Source of the DNA: Chromobacterium haemolyticum DSM 19808
GTDB taxonomy: Bacteria > Pseudomonadota > Gammaproteobacteria > Burkholderiales > Chromobacteriaceae
Direction of reading: 5' to 3'
Assembly: GCF_000711885.1 (NCBI RefSeq)
Contig: NZ_KL543996.1
Coordinates: 44,061-108,060 of the forward strand
DNA: 64,000 nt
Shown one piece after another: positions 35,832 through 44,480 of this stretch (its first letter is position 1; each line of letters opens with the position of its first letter). Below the pieces are notes generated by a model. It was given only the letters and a program-made list of their open reading frames with translations. It made no database searches and was not told the origin of the DNA. The position numbers and the translations under genes were made by a program.

Positions 35832-36260
35832 ATGAGCAAATTCGCCAAAGCCGCCTGCCTGGCGTCCGTGCTGGGCCTGTTCAGCCACATGGCGCTGGCC
35901 GACAGCGCCGCCGGCGTCTGGAAGACGATAGACGACGAAACCAAGCAGGCCAAGGCCCTGGTGCAGATCACGGAAAGCGCCAGCGGGGAACTGAACGGCA
36001 AGATCATCAAGCTGTTCGCCAACCCGGAAGCGGTGTGCGACAAATGCGAAGGCGATCGCAAAGGCAAGCCGGTAAACGGCATGCAAATCCTCTGGGGGCT
36101 GAAGAAAGACGGCGCCGAGTGGGGCAGCGGCAAAATTCTGGACCCCAAGTCCGGCAAGATCTACACCTCCGGCGCCAAGCTGATCGAAGACGGCAAGAAG
36201 CTGCGCGTGCGCGGCTACATCGGCCCCTTCTTCCGTTCTCAGGTGTGGGAGCGTCAGTAA
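35832..36260 (+). CDS. DUF2147 domain secreted protein
   Basis: 142 residues, start ATG 35832 with GAGGAAATCAAG upstream. The signal peptide ends near HMALA. The mature part has the DUF2147 hallmarks GVWKTIDDETKQAKALVQI, a CDKC pair, GKILDPKSGKIY and RVRGYIGPFFRSQVWER. It is a small lipocalin-like beta barrel thought to be periplasmic. Function is unknown. It is monocistronic, ending at a strong terminator. Confidence 0.85.
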   Translation: MSKFAKAACLASVLGLFSHMALADSAAGVWKTIDDETKQAKALVQITESASGELNGKIIKLFANPEAVCDKCEGDRKGKPVNGMQILWGLKKDGAEWGSGKILDPKSGKIYTSGAKLIEDGKKLRVRGYIGPFFRSQVWERQ

Positions 36261-36291
36261 GCGCAAGCGCCGCGGCGCGGCGAGAATGAGC

Positions 36292-36323
36292 AAGGCGGGA
36301 GCGCGAACAGCTCCCGCCTTTTT
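36292..36323 (+). terminator. Rho-independent terminator after DUF2147
   Basis: AAGGCGGGAGC (36292-36302) pairs with GCTCCCGCCTT (36310-36320), followed by a T-run. It lies 25 bp upstream of recG. Confidence 0.92.
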
Positions 36324-36347
36324 CTTTATTGGGTACAATCGCTGCTG

Positions 36348-38396
36348 ATGAGCTCCCTAATCGACCCCGCCAATCAGCCGCCGGCCGTGGCGCCGGCACT
36401 GGCCAAGAAGCTGGAAAAGCTGGGCATACGCCGCCGTTTCGACCTGGTCCTGCATCTGCCGCTGCGCTATGAGGACGAGACCCATCTGTACGCCATCGCC
36501 GACGCGCCGTACGGCCAGGCGGTGCTGGTGGAGGGCGAGGTGATCGCCCATGAAATCCAGTTCCGGCCGCGCCGTCAGCTGGTGGCGCGCATTGAGGACG
36601 CCAGCGGCAGCCTGGTGCTGCGCTTCATTCATTTCTATCCCAATCAGGTCAAGCAATTCACCACCGGCAACCGGGTGCGTGCCTTGGGCGAGATCCGCCG
36701 CGGCTTCGCCGGCGACGAGATGGTGCACCCCAAAATCCGCGAAGTGGGCAATGGCGCGCCGCTGGCGGACAGCCTGACTCCGATCTATCCCACGGTCAAC
36801 GGCCTCACCCAGCCGGCGCTGCGCAAGCTGATCCATGCCGAGCTGGACAGCCAGCCTTTGGGCGAGACGTTGCCGGAGGAACTGGCCGCGCCGTTGCGGC
36901 TGACGCCGTTCGCCGAGGCGATCCGCCTGCTGCACTTGCCAACGCCGGATTACAGCGCCAGCCAATTGGCCGACCCGAGACTGCCGGCTTGGCAGCGGCT
37001 CAAGTTCGACGAATTACTGGCGCAGCAGCTGTCGATGCGTTTGGCCTATCGCGCTCGACGACTGGGCCGCGCGCCGCCGCTGCGTGGCGACGGCACGTTG
37101 AGCCGAGCGTTGGTCGAGCGCCTGCCGTTCTCGCTGACTGGCGCGCAGCAACGGGCCTTGGCTGAAGTCCGCGCCGACCTGACTCAGCCGCATCCGATGC
37201 ACCGTCTGTTGCAAGGCGACGTGGGCAGCGGCAAGACCATCGTCGCGGCCCTAGCGGCCTTGACCGCGATTGAATCCGGCTACCAAGTGGCGCTGATGGC
37301 GCCGACCGAGATTCTGGCCGAACAGCACTTCCTCAAACTTTCCGCCTGGCTGGAGCCCTTGGGCGTTCCCGTGCGCTGGCTGGCCGGCAGCCTGCGCAAG
37401 AAGCAAAAGCAAGAAGCGATGGCGGCGATCGCCAGCGGCGAAACGCGGCTGGCGGTGGGCACCCATGCCTTGTTCCAGGACGAGGTGGCCTTCCATCGCC
37501 TGGGCCTGGTCATTGTCGACGAGCAACACCGTTTCGGCGTCGGCCAGCGGCTGGCGTTGAAGGAGAAGGGCGGCGAGCCGCACCAGCTGATGATGTCGGC
37601 GACGCCGATTCCGCGCACGCTGGCGATGAGTTTCTACGCCGACCTCGACGTGTCGGTGATAGACGAACTGCCGCCGGGGCGCACGCCCATCGTGACCAAG
37701 CTGATCAACAGCGCTCGCCGCGAGGAGATCGTCGCCCACGTGGCCAAGACCTGCGCCGACGGGCAGCAGGCCTACTGGGTGTGCCCGCTGATCGAGGAAT
37801 CGGAAACCCTACAATTGCAGACCGCGGTGGACACCCATCAGCAACTCACCGCCGACCTGCCGCAGCTTGGCATCGGGCTGGTGCATGGCCGGATGAAGGC
37901 GGACGAAAAAGCGGCGGTGATGGCGGCTTTTGCCCGAAACGAACTGCAAGTGTTGGTGGCCACCACGGTGATCGAGGTGGGCGTGGACGTGCCCAACGCC
38001 AGCTTGATGGTGATAGAGCACGCAGAGCGCATGGGCCTGGCTCAGTTGCACCAGTTGCGCGGCCGGGTGGGGCGCGGCAGCGCGCGCAGCGTCTGCGTGC
38101 TGATGTTCGACAATCCGTTATCCGACTTGGCCAAGGCGCGCTTGAAAGTGATTTACGAGAATGTTGATGGTTTCGAGATCGCGCGGCAAGACTTGCTGAT
38201 TCGCGGGCCCGGCGAACTACTGGGCGCGCGCCAGAGCGGCCTGCCCATGCTGCGCTTCGCCAATCTGGAAGAGGACCTGGAACTGTTGGAGGCGGCGCGG
38301 GAACTGGCGCCCTTGCTGCTGGAGCGCCACCCGCAGGCGGTGGACGCTCATCTGGACCGTTGGCTGGCCGGACGCGAGCAGTTTCTCAAAGCTTGA
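36348..38396 (+). CDS. recG: ATP-dependent DNA helicase RecG
   Basis: 682 residues, close to E. coli RecG (693). The N-terminal wedge domain includes IRRRFDLVLHLPLRYEDET and an OB fold (about 55-145). Helicase motifs: LQGDVGSGKTIVA (Walker A), VDEQHRFGVGQR (DEQH type), MSATPIPRTLAM, and the C-lobe VLVATTVIEVGVDVPNAS and HQLRGRVGRGS. It remodels stalled replication forks and Holliday junctions. Confidence 0.95.
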   Translation: MSSLIDPANQPPAVAPALAKKLEKLGIRRRFDLVLHLPLRYEDETHLYAIADAPYGQAVLVEGEVIAHEIQFRPRRQLVARIEDASGSLVLRFIHFYPNQVKQFTTGNRVRALGEIRRGFAGDEMVHPKIREVGNGAPLADSLTPIYPTVNGLTQPALRKLIHAELDSQPLGETLPEELAAPLRLTPFAEAIRLLHLPTPDYSASQLADPRLPAWQRLKFDELLAQQLSMRLAYRARRLGRAPPLRGDGTLSRALVERLPFSLTGAQQRALAEVRADLTQPHPMHRLLQGDVGSGKTIVAALAALTAIESGYQVALMAPTEILAEQHFLKLSAWLEPLGVPVRWLAGSLRKKQKQEAMAAIASGETRLAVGTHALFQDEVAFHRLGLVIVDEQHRFGVGQRLALKEKGGEPHQLMMSATPIPRTLAMSFYADLDVSVIDELPPGRTPIVTKLINSARREEIVAHVAKTCADGQQAYWVCPLIEESETLQLQTAVDTHQQLTADLPQLGIGLVHGRMKADEKAAVMAAFARNELQVLVATTVIEVGVDVPNASLMVIEHAERMGLAQLHQLRGRVGRGSARSVCVLMFDNPLSDLAKARLKVIYENVDGFEIARQDLLIRGPGELLGARQSGLPMLRFANLEEDLELLEAARELAPLLLERHPQAVDAHLDRWLAGREQFLKA

Positions 38397-38405
38397 AGCC
38401 GGCTA

Positions 38406-38550
38406 AATGCTTGCTCCGCTTCGGCGGGATGGATGGATAAAGGGCGTGGAGAGCCGCTTCGAAATGCTCATGAGCCACGTTCACATTCCGTTTTCTCAGC
38501 GGTTCTCGCCTTGCTTGGCTCTGGCTCTCCAGCCTTGGAGCAGGCTTTCG
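38406..38550 (+). repeat. Dispersed inverted-terminal element, copy 5 (divergent)
   Basis: About 145 bp. CTTCGAAATGCTCATGAGCCAC, CATTCCGTTTTCTCAG and CTCGCCTTG blocks align without gaps to copies 1, 3 and 4. Its arms differ (GCTTGCTCC at left, GGAGCAGGC at right) yet still pair. TA precedes it. It lies 10 bp after the recG stop. Confidence 0.65.
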
Positions 38551-38558
38551 AATAGGGC

Positions 38559-38635
38559 AAAAAAAAGCGCCTCGGCTGGGGGGCTGAGGCGCAAAGGGAT
38601 TGCTGCAAACAACAAAGGAGAAACCATGATGAAGC
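38559..38635 (-). ncRNA. Candidate FNR-dependent small RNA
   Basis: A minus-strand unit of about 76 nt bounded by a promoter (38642-38671) and a terminator: GCGCCTC/GAGGCGC stem (38567-38592) followed by eight T on the minus strand. No protein gene feeds this terminator, because pit has its own at 38731-38761. The body contains TTTCTCCTTTGTTGTTT, a pyrimidine-rich anti-Shine-Dalgarno stretch in a predicted single-stranded part. A TTGAC-N4-GTCAA dyad is centred 61.5 bp upstream of the predicted start, the class I FNR position. This resembles neisserial FNR-controlled sRNAs in design. Expression is inferred. Confidence 0.55.
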
Positions 38636-38641
38636 GAGCAA

Positions 38642-38671
38642 ATATTAGCAATTTATAAAATATTGGCACAA
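38642..38671 (-). promoter_or_regulatory. Predicted promoter of the candidate sRNA
   Basis: On the minus strand: -35 TTGTGC (38671-38666), an 18-bp spacer, -10 TAATAT (38647-38642). The -35 is weak, consistent with a need for an activator. A second -10-like TATAAA lies at 38657-38652. Confidence 0.4.
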
Positions 38672-38689
38672 GCAGTGCCGGCTTAAAGC

Positions 38690-38703
38690 TTGACCCAGGT
38701 CAA
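38690..38703. promoter_or_regulatory. FNR/CRP-family dyad TTGAC-CCAG-GTCAA
   Basis: Perfect 5-bp arms with the FNR spacing of four. It differs from TTGAT-N4-ATCAA only in the innermost base of each arm. It lies between two convergent genes, so its only sensible target is a transcript starting in this gap. Confidence 0.5.
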
Positions 38704-38730
38704 TCGAAAATTTTCCGACAAGGAAATGCC

Positions 38731-38761
38731 AAAAGAAAAAGCCACCGCAATGCGGTGGCTT
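38731..38761 (-). terminator. Rho-independent terminator of pit
   Basis: AGCCACCGC/GCGGTGGCT stem with an AAT loop. On the minus strand it is followed by TTTTTCTTTT. It lies about 42 bp past the pit stop. Confidence 0.9.
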
Positions 38762-38802
38762 TGACTTTCTCGACAGCCTTGAAGAGTCTGGCAAGACTTT
38801 TA

Positions 38803-40257
38803 TTACAACCAGAGCGAGGCCACGTAGTACAGCCCGCCCGCCAGCAACATCGATACCGGCAGCGTGAACAGCCAGGCCAATGCGATCGAGCGGATAGTGG
38901 ACATCTGCAAGCCGGCCTTGTCCGCCACCATGGTGCCGGCCACGGCGCTGGACAGCACCTGAGTGGTGGATACCGGGAAGCCGAACTGGCTGGCGAGGCC
39001 GATGGAGATGGCGGCGGTCATTTGCGCGGATACGCCCTGGGCGTAAGTCATGTCTTTCTTGCCAATGCCTTCGCCCACGGTTTTCACCACGCGGCGCCAG
39101 CCGACCATGGTGCCGATGCCAAGGGACAGCGCCACGGCGACGATCACCCAGGTGGGCGCGTATTCAGTGGTGGTGGTCAAATCCTTGCGCAGGTTCTGCA
39201 GCATCTGCTTGTCGTCGGCGGACAGCTTGGGCAGGGCGGAGGCCTTCTTGGCGGCGTCGTCCAGACACAGCAGTTCGGTGCGCACATTCCAGCGCTGTTC
39301 GGAGCTCAGCGCATGGTAGTCGCCGCCGTCGCCCATGGTGCTCAGCAGGCGCTTGACGGTGTCGCCGGTTTCCAGCGGGTGGCATTCGTACTGGCTGGAG
39401 CCCTTGGACGGCAGGATGATCTTGTTCAGTTCGACTTGATGACGTTCGTAGAACTTCTGCAAGTGAATGGCGGCGTCGCGAGTGCGGTCCAGTTGGTAGG
39501 GCGTGCTGTCCAGATCCAGCACGAACTTGGCCGGCACGATGCCGATCAGCACCAGCATGATCAGGCCCACGCCTTTCTGGCCGTCATTGGAGCCGTGGGC
39601 GAAGCTGACGCCCATCGACGACACGATCAGCATGAAGCGGGTCCAGAACGGCGGATGTTTGCGGCCTTCCACCTGCTGGCGTTGGTAAGGGGTCTTGTGC
39701 ACATTGCTGTGAGGCCGGTAGCGCCGCAGCAGGATGACGATCAGCGCGGCGAGCAAGGCGCCCACCAGCGGCGAGGCCAGCAGCGAGGCGCCGACGTCGA
39801 TGGCCTTGCTCCAGTTGATGCCATGGGACAGCGAAGTGCCGTGGATGAGGCTGTTGGCCACGCCCACGCCCAGAATGGCGCCGATCAGCGTGTGGCTGCT
39901 GGAGGCGGGCAGGCCGAAGTACCACGTGCCCAGGTTCCAGGCGATGGCGGCGGTCAGCAGCGCAAACACCATGGCCATGCCGCGGGTGGTGTTGATCGAG
40001 ATCAGCAGGTCCACGGGCAGCAAGTGCACGATGGCGTAGGCGACGGCGAGGCCGCCGGTGATGACGCCGAGGAAATTGAAAATACCGGAGTAGAACACCG
40101 CGAGGCGCGGTTTCATCGACTGGGTATAGATAACGGTAGCCACCGCGTTGGCAGTGTCATGGAAGCCGTTGATGAACTCAAAGGCGAGCACGAAGCCCAG
40201 GGAAAGCACCAGGGTGATGGCGACGTGGGTCTCAAGCCCGGAAAACAGGTCCAACAT
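38803..40257 (-). CDS. pit: Low-affinity inorganic phosphate transporter (Pit)
   Basis: 484 residues with about ten membrane helices. Two PiT signature repeats are visible: EFINGFHDTANAVATVIYT near the N-terminus and VSFAHGSNDGQKGVGLIML after mid-length, plus GLPASSSHTLIGAILGV and the C-terminal FPVSTTQVLSSAVAGTM. A hydrophilic cytoplasmic loop of roughly 130 residues separates the halves. It co-transports metal-phosphate with protons. It lies beside, and in the same direction as, the Pst operon, 255 bp downstream of pstB. Confidence 0.93.
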   Translation of the reverse strand: MLDLFSGLETHVAITLVLSLGFVLAFEFINGFHDTANAVATVIYTQSMKPRLAVFYSGIFNFLGVITGGLAVAYAIVHLLPVDLLISINTTRGMAMVFALLTAAIAWNLGTWYFGLPASSSHTLIGAILGVGVANSLIHGTSLSHGINWSKAIDVGASLLASPLVGALLAALIVILLRRYRPHSNVHKTPYQRQQVEGRKHPPFWTRFMLIVSSMGVSFAHGSNDGQKGVGLIMLVLIGIVPAKFVLDLDSTPYQLDRTRDAAIHLQKFYERHQVELNKIILPSKGSSQYECHPLETGDTVKRLLSTMGDGGDYHALSSEQRWNVRTELLCLDDAAKKASALPKLSADDKQMLQNLRKDLTTTTEYAPTWVIVAVALSLGIGTMVGWRRVVKTVGEGIGKKDMTYAQGVSAQMTAAISIGLASQFGFPVSTTQVLSSAVAGTMVADKAGLQMSTIRSIALAWLFTLPVSMLLAGGLYYVASLWL

Positions 40258-40456
40258 GGTGAAATGTGCACACAGTATCGTAAAGGCGGGATTGTTGTGT
40301 CCAAGGCCAATGCCGTCAAGTACTTATAAAAAAAAAATAAATGGTGTCGTATTTGCCGGCAAACCATGTGGAATCGCCTTGACAGACCGGTCCGGGAGAC
40401 CGGCTGATTTAGGCGGTTTTTTGCCGCCGTCATGGTAAATTGCGCTCGCGATAATG

Positions 40457-40493
40457 TTAAAAGCCGCCATGCCCGGAGAGGTCATGACGGCGG
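40457..40493 (-). terminator. Probable terminator after pstB
   Basis: On the minus strand CCGCCgtCATG pairs with CATGGCGG around a 10-nt loop and runs into CTTTTAAC. The stem has a bulge, so confidence is moderate. Confidence 0.5.
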
Positions 40494-40512
40494 TCTGAGA
40501 GCCTGGACGGGA

Positions 40513-41277
40513 TCAGCCGAACTTGCCGGTGATGTAGTCTTCGGTGGCCTTCTTCTGCGGGGTGGTGAAGATGGAGTCGGTGTCGCCGAACTCGATCAAT
40601 TCGCCCAAATACATGTAGGCGGTGTAGTCCGATACCCGAGCCGCCTGCTGCATATTGTGGGTGACGATGGCGATGGTGTAGTCCTCTTTGAGCTCATGAA
40701 TCAGCTCTTCGATGTGAGCGGTGGAAATCGGGTCCAGCGCCGAGGTGGGCTCGTCCAGCAGCAGCACCTCCGGCTTGGACGCCACCGCGCGCGCGATGCA
40801 CAGCCGCTGCTGCTGGCCGCCGGACAGCGAGTTGCCGGACTGCTTGAGCTTGTCCTTGACCTCGTCCCACAGCGCGGCCTTGCGCAGCGCCCATTCCACC
40901 CGGTCCTCCATCTCGCCTTTGGACAGTTTTTCGTAGAGCTTCACGCCGAAGGTGATGTTGTCGTAGATGGACATCGGGAACGGGGTGGGCTTCTGGAACA
41001 CCATGCCCACTTTGGCGCGCAGCAGGTTGACGTCCACGTCGCGGCCCAGGACATTGTGGCCGTCCAGCAGGATGTCGCCCTCGGCGCGCAGGCCGGGGTA
41101 GAGCTCGTACATGCGGTTGAAGGTGCGCAGCAGCGTGGATTTGCCACAGCCGGACGGGCCGATGAAAGCGGTGACCTTGCGCGAAGCGATCTCCAGCTGG
41201 ATGTTCTTCAGCGCGTGGAAATTACCGTAAAAGAAGTTCAGATTCTTGACCTGAAGCTTGGAGTGGATTTCAGCCAT
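40513..41277 (-). CDS. pstB: Phosphate ABC transporter ATP-binding protein
   Basis: 254 residues from ATG 41277 (a TTG at 41286 is an unlikely alternative). Walker A is [12 protein letters not shown], the Q-loop follows in [16 protein letters not shown], the signature is [14 protein letters not shown] and Walker B is [12 protein letters not shown]. The H-loop is [14 protein letters not shown]. It powers the high-affinity PstSCAB phosphate importer. It is the last gene of the operon; no phoU follows, unlike many pst operons. Confidence 0.96.
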   Translation of the reverse strand: MAEIHSKLQVKNLNFFYGNFHALKNIQLEIASRKVTAFIGPSGCGKSTLLRTFNRMYELYPGLRAEGDILLDGHNVLGRDVDVNLLRAKVGMVFQKPTPFPMSIYDNITFGVKLYEKLSKGEMEDRVEWALRKAALWDEVKDKLKQSGNSLSGGQQQRLCIARAVASKPEVLLLDEPTSALDPISTAHIEELIHELKEDYTIAIVTHNMQQAARVSDYTAYMYLGELIEFGDTDSIFTTPQKKATEDYITGKFG

Positions 41278-41289
41278 GGTCTGCAAGCC

Positions 41290-42198
41290 TTAATGCGATT
41301 GGTTTTTCTGGCTGCCCATCCAGCGGGCAACGATGTTCAGCGTCAGCACGCTGAAGGTGATCAACAGGGAGCCGGCCCAGGCCAGTCTGTGCCAGTCCTC
41401 GTACGGGCTCATCGCGAACTGGAAGATCACGATGGGCAGGTTGGCCATCGGCTGGTTCATATTGCTGTTGAAGAACTGGTTGTTCAGCGCGGTGAACAGC
41501 AGCGGCGCGGTTTCGCCGGAAATGCGCGCCACCGCCAGCAGAATGCCGGTCAGCACGCCGGCCTTGGCCGAGCGCAAGGTGACGTGCAAGGTGACCTTCC
41601 ACTGCGGCGCGCCCAGCGCCGACGCGGCTTCGCGCAGGCTGCCCGGCACCAGGCGCAGCATGTTCTCGGTGGTGCGCACGACAACCGGGATCACCAGGAT
41701 GGCCAGCGCGAAGGAGCCGGCCCAGCCGGAAAAGTGTCCGACCGATACCACGTAGACTTCGTAGATGAACAGGCCGATGACGATGGACGGCGCGGACAGC
41801 AGGATGTCGTTGATGAAGCGGGTGGCCGGCGCCAGCCAGCCGCGCTGGCCGAACTCGGCCAGGTAGATGCCGGCCAGGATGCCGATCGGCGTGCCGAACA
41901 GGGTGCCAAAGGCCGTCATCATCAGGCTGCCGTAAATGGCGTTGGCCAAGCCGCCGGTGCTGCCCGGCGGTGGCGTGCTGGCGGTGAACACCTCCCAGTT
42001 GAGTCCGGACAAGCCGTGCTGAAGCAAGGTGCTCAGAATCCAGAACAACCAGAACAGGCCGAAGGCCATGGTGAACATCGACGCGCCCATATTGATGCGG
42101 TTCACCAGCCGGCGGCGGCGGTAAACGCTGCTGTCGGCCTTGGAGGAAATGGCGGATTGGGGCGGGCGCAGGGCGGAATTCATAACGGTTTGGCTCAT
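41290..42198 (-). CDS. pstA: Phosphate ABC transporter permease PstA
   Basis: 302 residues from ATG 42198, with GAGAGA about 12 nt upstream; ATG 42183 is an alternative. Six membrane helices. The inner-membrane permease signature is in [25 protein letters not shown], which docks on Pst[18 protein letters not shown] is typical of PstA. It lies 12 bp before pstB and 20 bp after pstC. Confidence 0.94.
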   Translation of the reverse strand: MSQTVMNSALRPPQSAISSKADSSVYRRRRLVNRINMGASMFTMAFGLFWLFWILSTLLQHGLSGLNWEVFTASTPPPGSTGGLANAIYGSLMMTAFGTLFGTPIGILAGIYLAEFGQRGWLAPATRFINDILLSAPSIVIGLFIYEVYVVSVGHFSGWAGSFALAILVIPVVVRTTENMLRLVPGSLREAASALGAPQWKVTLHVTLRSAKAGVLTGILLAVARISGETAPLLFTALNNQFFNSNMNQPMANLPIVIFQFAMSPYEDWHRLAWAGSLLITFSVLTLNIVARWMGSQKNQSH

Positions 42199-42218
42199 GC
42201 GGTTAGCGTCTCTCGTGT

Positions 42219-43193
42219 TCAGGACGGGCGACCTTCCTGTTTCTTCAGGCGCAGCAACAACAGTTTGGAGCACGCCAGCACCACGAAGGTGATGAAGAAC
42301 AGGATCAGGCCCAGTTGAATCAGGGAGGAGAGATAAAGCTCGCCATTGGCTTCGGCGAATTCATTCGCCAGAGAGGAGGCGATGGAATTGCCCGGCTCGA
42401 ACAGGCCGGCGGCGAAGCGGGTGGAGTTGCCGATGACGAAGGTCACCGCCATGGTCTCGCCCAGCGCGCGGCCCAAGCCAAGCATGATGCCGCCGACCAC
42501 GCCGGTCTTGGTGTAGGGCAGCACCACATAGCGCACCACTTCCCAGGTGGTGGAGCCCAGACCGTAGGCGGACTCCTTCAGCATCACCGGCACCACTTCG
42601 AACACATCGCGCATAACCGAGGCGATGAAGGGGATGATCATGATGGCCAGGATCAGCCCGGCGGTGAAAATGCCAATGCCCATCGGCGCGCCCTGGAACA
42701 GCACGCCCAGCAGCGGGATGTTGCCCAGGGTGTCGGTCAGCAGCGGCTGCACGTGGTCGGCGAAAATGGGAGCGAACACGAACAGGCCCCACATGCCGTA
42801 GATGATGGACGGAATACCCGCCAGCAGTTCCACCGCGATGCCCAGCGGCCGCTTCAGCCAGGTGGGGCACAATTCGGTCAGGAACAGGGCAATGCCGAAG
42901 CTGACCGGCACGCCGATCAGCAGGGCGATGAAAGAGGTGGCCAGGGTGCCGAAAATGGGCACCAGCGCGCCAAATTGCTCGTTGACCGGATCCCAGTCGC
43001 TGGTGACCAGAAACTTGAAGCCGAAGGCTTGAATGCTGGGCAGCGCGCCGATCAACAGCGAAATCAGGATGCCCACCAGCAAGGCCAGCACCAGGAAGGC
43101 GAAGAAACGGGTAACCCAGCGGAACAGATTGTCCAGCAGCAGCTGGGTTTTGATTTGCTGCGAGTGACTCAACTTTTGCATATGCATGCTCAT
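42219..43193 (-). CDS. pstC: Phosphate ABC transporter permease PstC
   Basis: 324 residues, six helices plus a hydrophilic N-terminus ([17 protein letters not shown]). The ABC coupling loop is [48 protein letters not shown] is a PstC hallmark. The start ATG 43193 has no good Shine-Dalgarno. An attenuating terminator lies between it and pstS. Confidence 0.94.
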   Translation of the reverse strand: MSMHMQKLSHSQQIKTQLLLDNLFRWVTRFFAFLVLALLVGILISLLIGALPSIQAFGFKFLVTSDWDPVNEQFGALVPIFGTLATSFIALLIGVPVSFGIALFLTELCPTWLKRPLGIAVELLAGIPSIIYGMWGLFVFAPIFADHVQPLLTDTLGNIPLLGVLFQGAPMGIGIFTAGLILAIMIIPFIASVMRDVFEVVPVMLKESAYGLGSTTWEVVRYVVLPYTKTGVVGGIMLGLGRALGETMAVTFVIGNSTRFAAGLFEPGNSIASSLANEFAEANGELYLSSLIQLGLILFFITFVVLACSKLLLLRLKKQEGRPS

Positions 43194-43202
43194 TTATCAG
43201 AC

Positions 43203-43228
43203 AAAAAGCCGGGGAAGCCTTCCCCGGC
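43203..43228 (-). terminator. Intercistronic terminator between pstS and pstC
   Basis: GCCGGGGAA/TTCCCCGGC stem with a 3-nt loop, followed on the minus strand by five T. It probably lets PstS be made in excess over the permease genes. Confidence 0.8.
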
Positions 43229-43248
43229 CTGCGTGCATGGTATGCGGC

Positions 43249-44292
43249 TCAGTTCCACACCGATTTGCCGCTGTTGTCGGCAATTTGCTTCCAGCTGGCG
43301 CGAATCACGCCCTTGATCGCGTCCGGCATCGGGATATAGTCCAGATCCAGCGCGGTCTTGTCGCCGTTCTTGTAAGCCCAGTCGAAGAATTTCAACACTT
43401 CGCCGCCTTGCGCCGGCTTGTCCTGCTTCTTGTGCATCAAGATGAAGGTGGCGCCGGCGATGGGCCAGCTGTCCTTGCCCGGCTGGTTGGTCAGCAGCAG
43501 GTAGAAGCCCGGCGCTTTTTTCCAGTCGGCGTTGGCGGCGGCGGCCTTGAAGCTGGACTCATCCGGCTTCACGAAGCTGCCTGCCTGGTTTTGCATCAGG
43601 CCGAAGGCCAACTTGTTCTGCTTGGCGTAGGCGTATTCCACGTAGCCGATCGCGCCCTTGATGCGGGTCACGTAGTTGGCCACGCCCTCATTGCCCTTGC
43701 CGCCCACCGGGTTGCCTTTCCAGCTGACCGCGGTGTTGGAGCCGACTTCCTTGGCCCAGTCCGGAGAGACCTTGGACAGGTAGTTGGTGAAGATGAAGGT
43801 GGTGCCGGAACCGTCGGAGCGACGCACCACGGAGATGCGCAGGTCCGGCAGTTTGACGCCGGGATTCAGCTTGGCGATGGCCGGGTCGTTCCACTTGGCG
43901 ACTTTGCCCAAGTAGATGTCCGCCAGCAGCGGGCCGGTGAACTTCACCTGTCCCGGAGTGATGCCGGGCACGTTCAGCACCGGCACCACGCCGCCGATCA
44001 CGGTGGGGAATTGGGTCAGGCCGGATTTTTCCAGCTCTTCCGGCTTCAGCGGCATGTCGGAAGCGCCGAAATCCACGGTCTTGGACTGGATCTGCTTGAT
44101 GCCGCCGCCGGAGCCGATGGACTGGTAGTTCAGGTTGTTGTTGGTGCCGGCTTTGTAGGCGGCGGCCCATTTGGCGTACAGAGGGTACGGGAAGGTAGCG
44201 CCCGCGCCGGTGATGTCGGCGGCCGCGGCCGCGCCGGACAGGCAGACGGAACCGAGAACAAACGATGCGGCCAGACGAACAGACTGTTTCAT
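43249..44292 (-). CDS. pstS: Phosphate-binding periplasmic protein PstS
   Basis: 347 residues. A signal peptide (MKQSVRLAASFVLGSVCLSG, cut after AAAA) precedes the mature start ADITGAGATFPYPLYAKWA. Phosphate-ligand segments are GSGGGIKQIQSKTVDFGASDMP and RRSDGSGTTFIFTNYLSK. It binds phosphate with high affinity and delivers it to PstCA. It is the first gene of pstSCAB; AGGAGT precedes the ATG. Confidence 0.96.
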   Translation of the reverse strand: MKQSVRLAASFVLGSVCLSGAAAAADITGAGATFPYPLYAKWAAAYKAGTNNNLNYQSIGSGGGIKQIQSKTVDFGASDMPLKPEELEKSGLTQFPTVIGGVVPVLNVPGITPGQVKFTGPLLADIYLGKVAKWNDPAIAKLNPGVKLPDLRISVVRRSDGSGTTFIFTNYLSKVSPDWAKEVGSNTAVSWKGNPVGGKGNEGVANYVTRIKGAIGYVEYAYAKQNKLAFGLMQNQAGSFVKPDESSFKAAAANADWKKAPGFYLLLTNQPGKDSWPIAGATFILMHKKQDKPAQGGEVLKFFDWAYKNGDKTALDLDYIPMPDAIKGVIRASWKQIADNSGKSVWN

Positions 44293-44399
44293 GCCTACTC
44301 CTGAGAATGGATGAGGTGCGTGGTAATGGGCGCATGCTAAGACGGAAATTTTTCAGGAATATTACAAGTCGTGGAAACGGCTTTGTTTGCGGACAATCA

Positions 44400-44417
44400 A
44401 TGTCAGCTGGATGTCGG
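44400..44417 (-). promoter_or_regulatory. Candidate PHO box upstream of pstS
   Basis: On the minus strand CCGACAT-CCAG-CTGACAT matches 11 of 14 repeat positions of CTGTCAT-N4-CTGTCAT. It lies 108 bp before pstS. No clear -10 is seen at the usual distance, so confidence is modest. Confidence 0.45.
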
Positions 44418-44480
44418 TTTGAGCCAACAAGGCGGCTGCGGATATAATCGGCGGATATTCAAGAATCGCGGGAGGCGGAA

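Noticed and set aside
38626-38658. Ten-codon frame MMKRANISNL with a perfect AAAGGAG site on the plus strand
   Set aside because: No sense-strand promoter or conserved product is seen; the motif is better explained as the complement of the anti-Shine-Dalgarno seed of the minus-strand sRNA candidate.
44351-44368. 18-bp CTTGTAA-TATT-CCTGAAA as a PHO box closer to pstS
   Set aside because: Only a few of the 14 repeat positions match; the site at 44400-44417 is much better.
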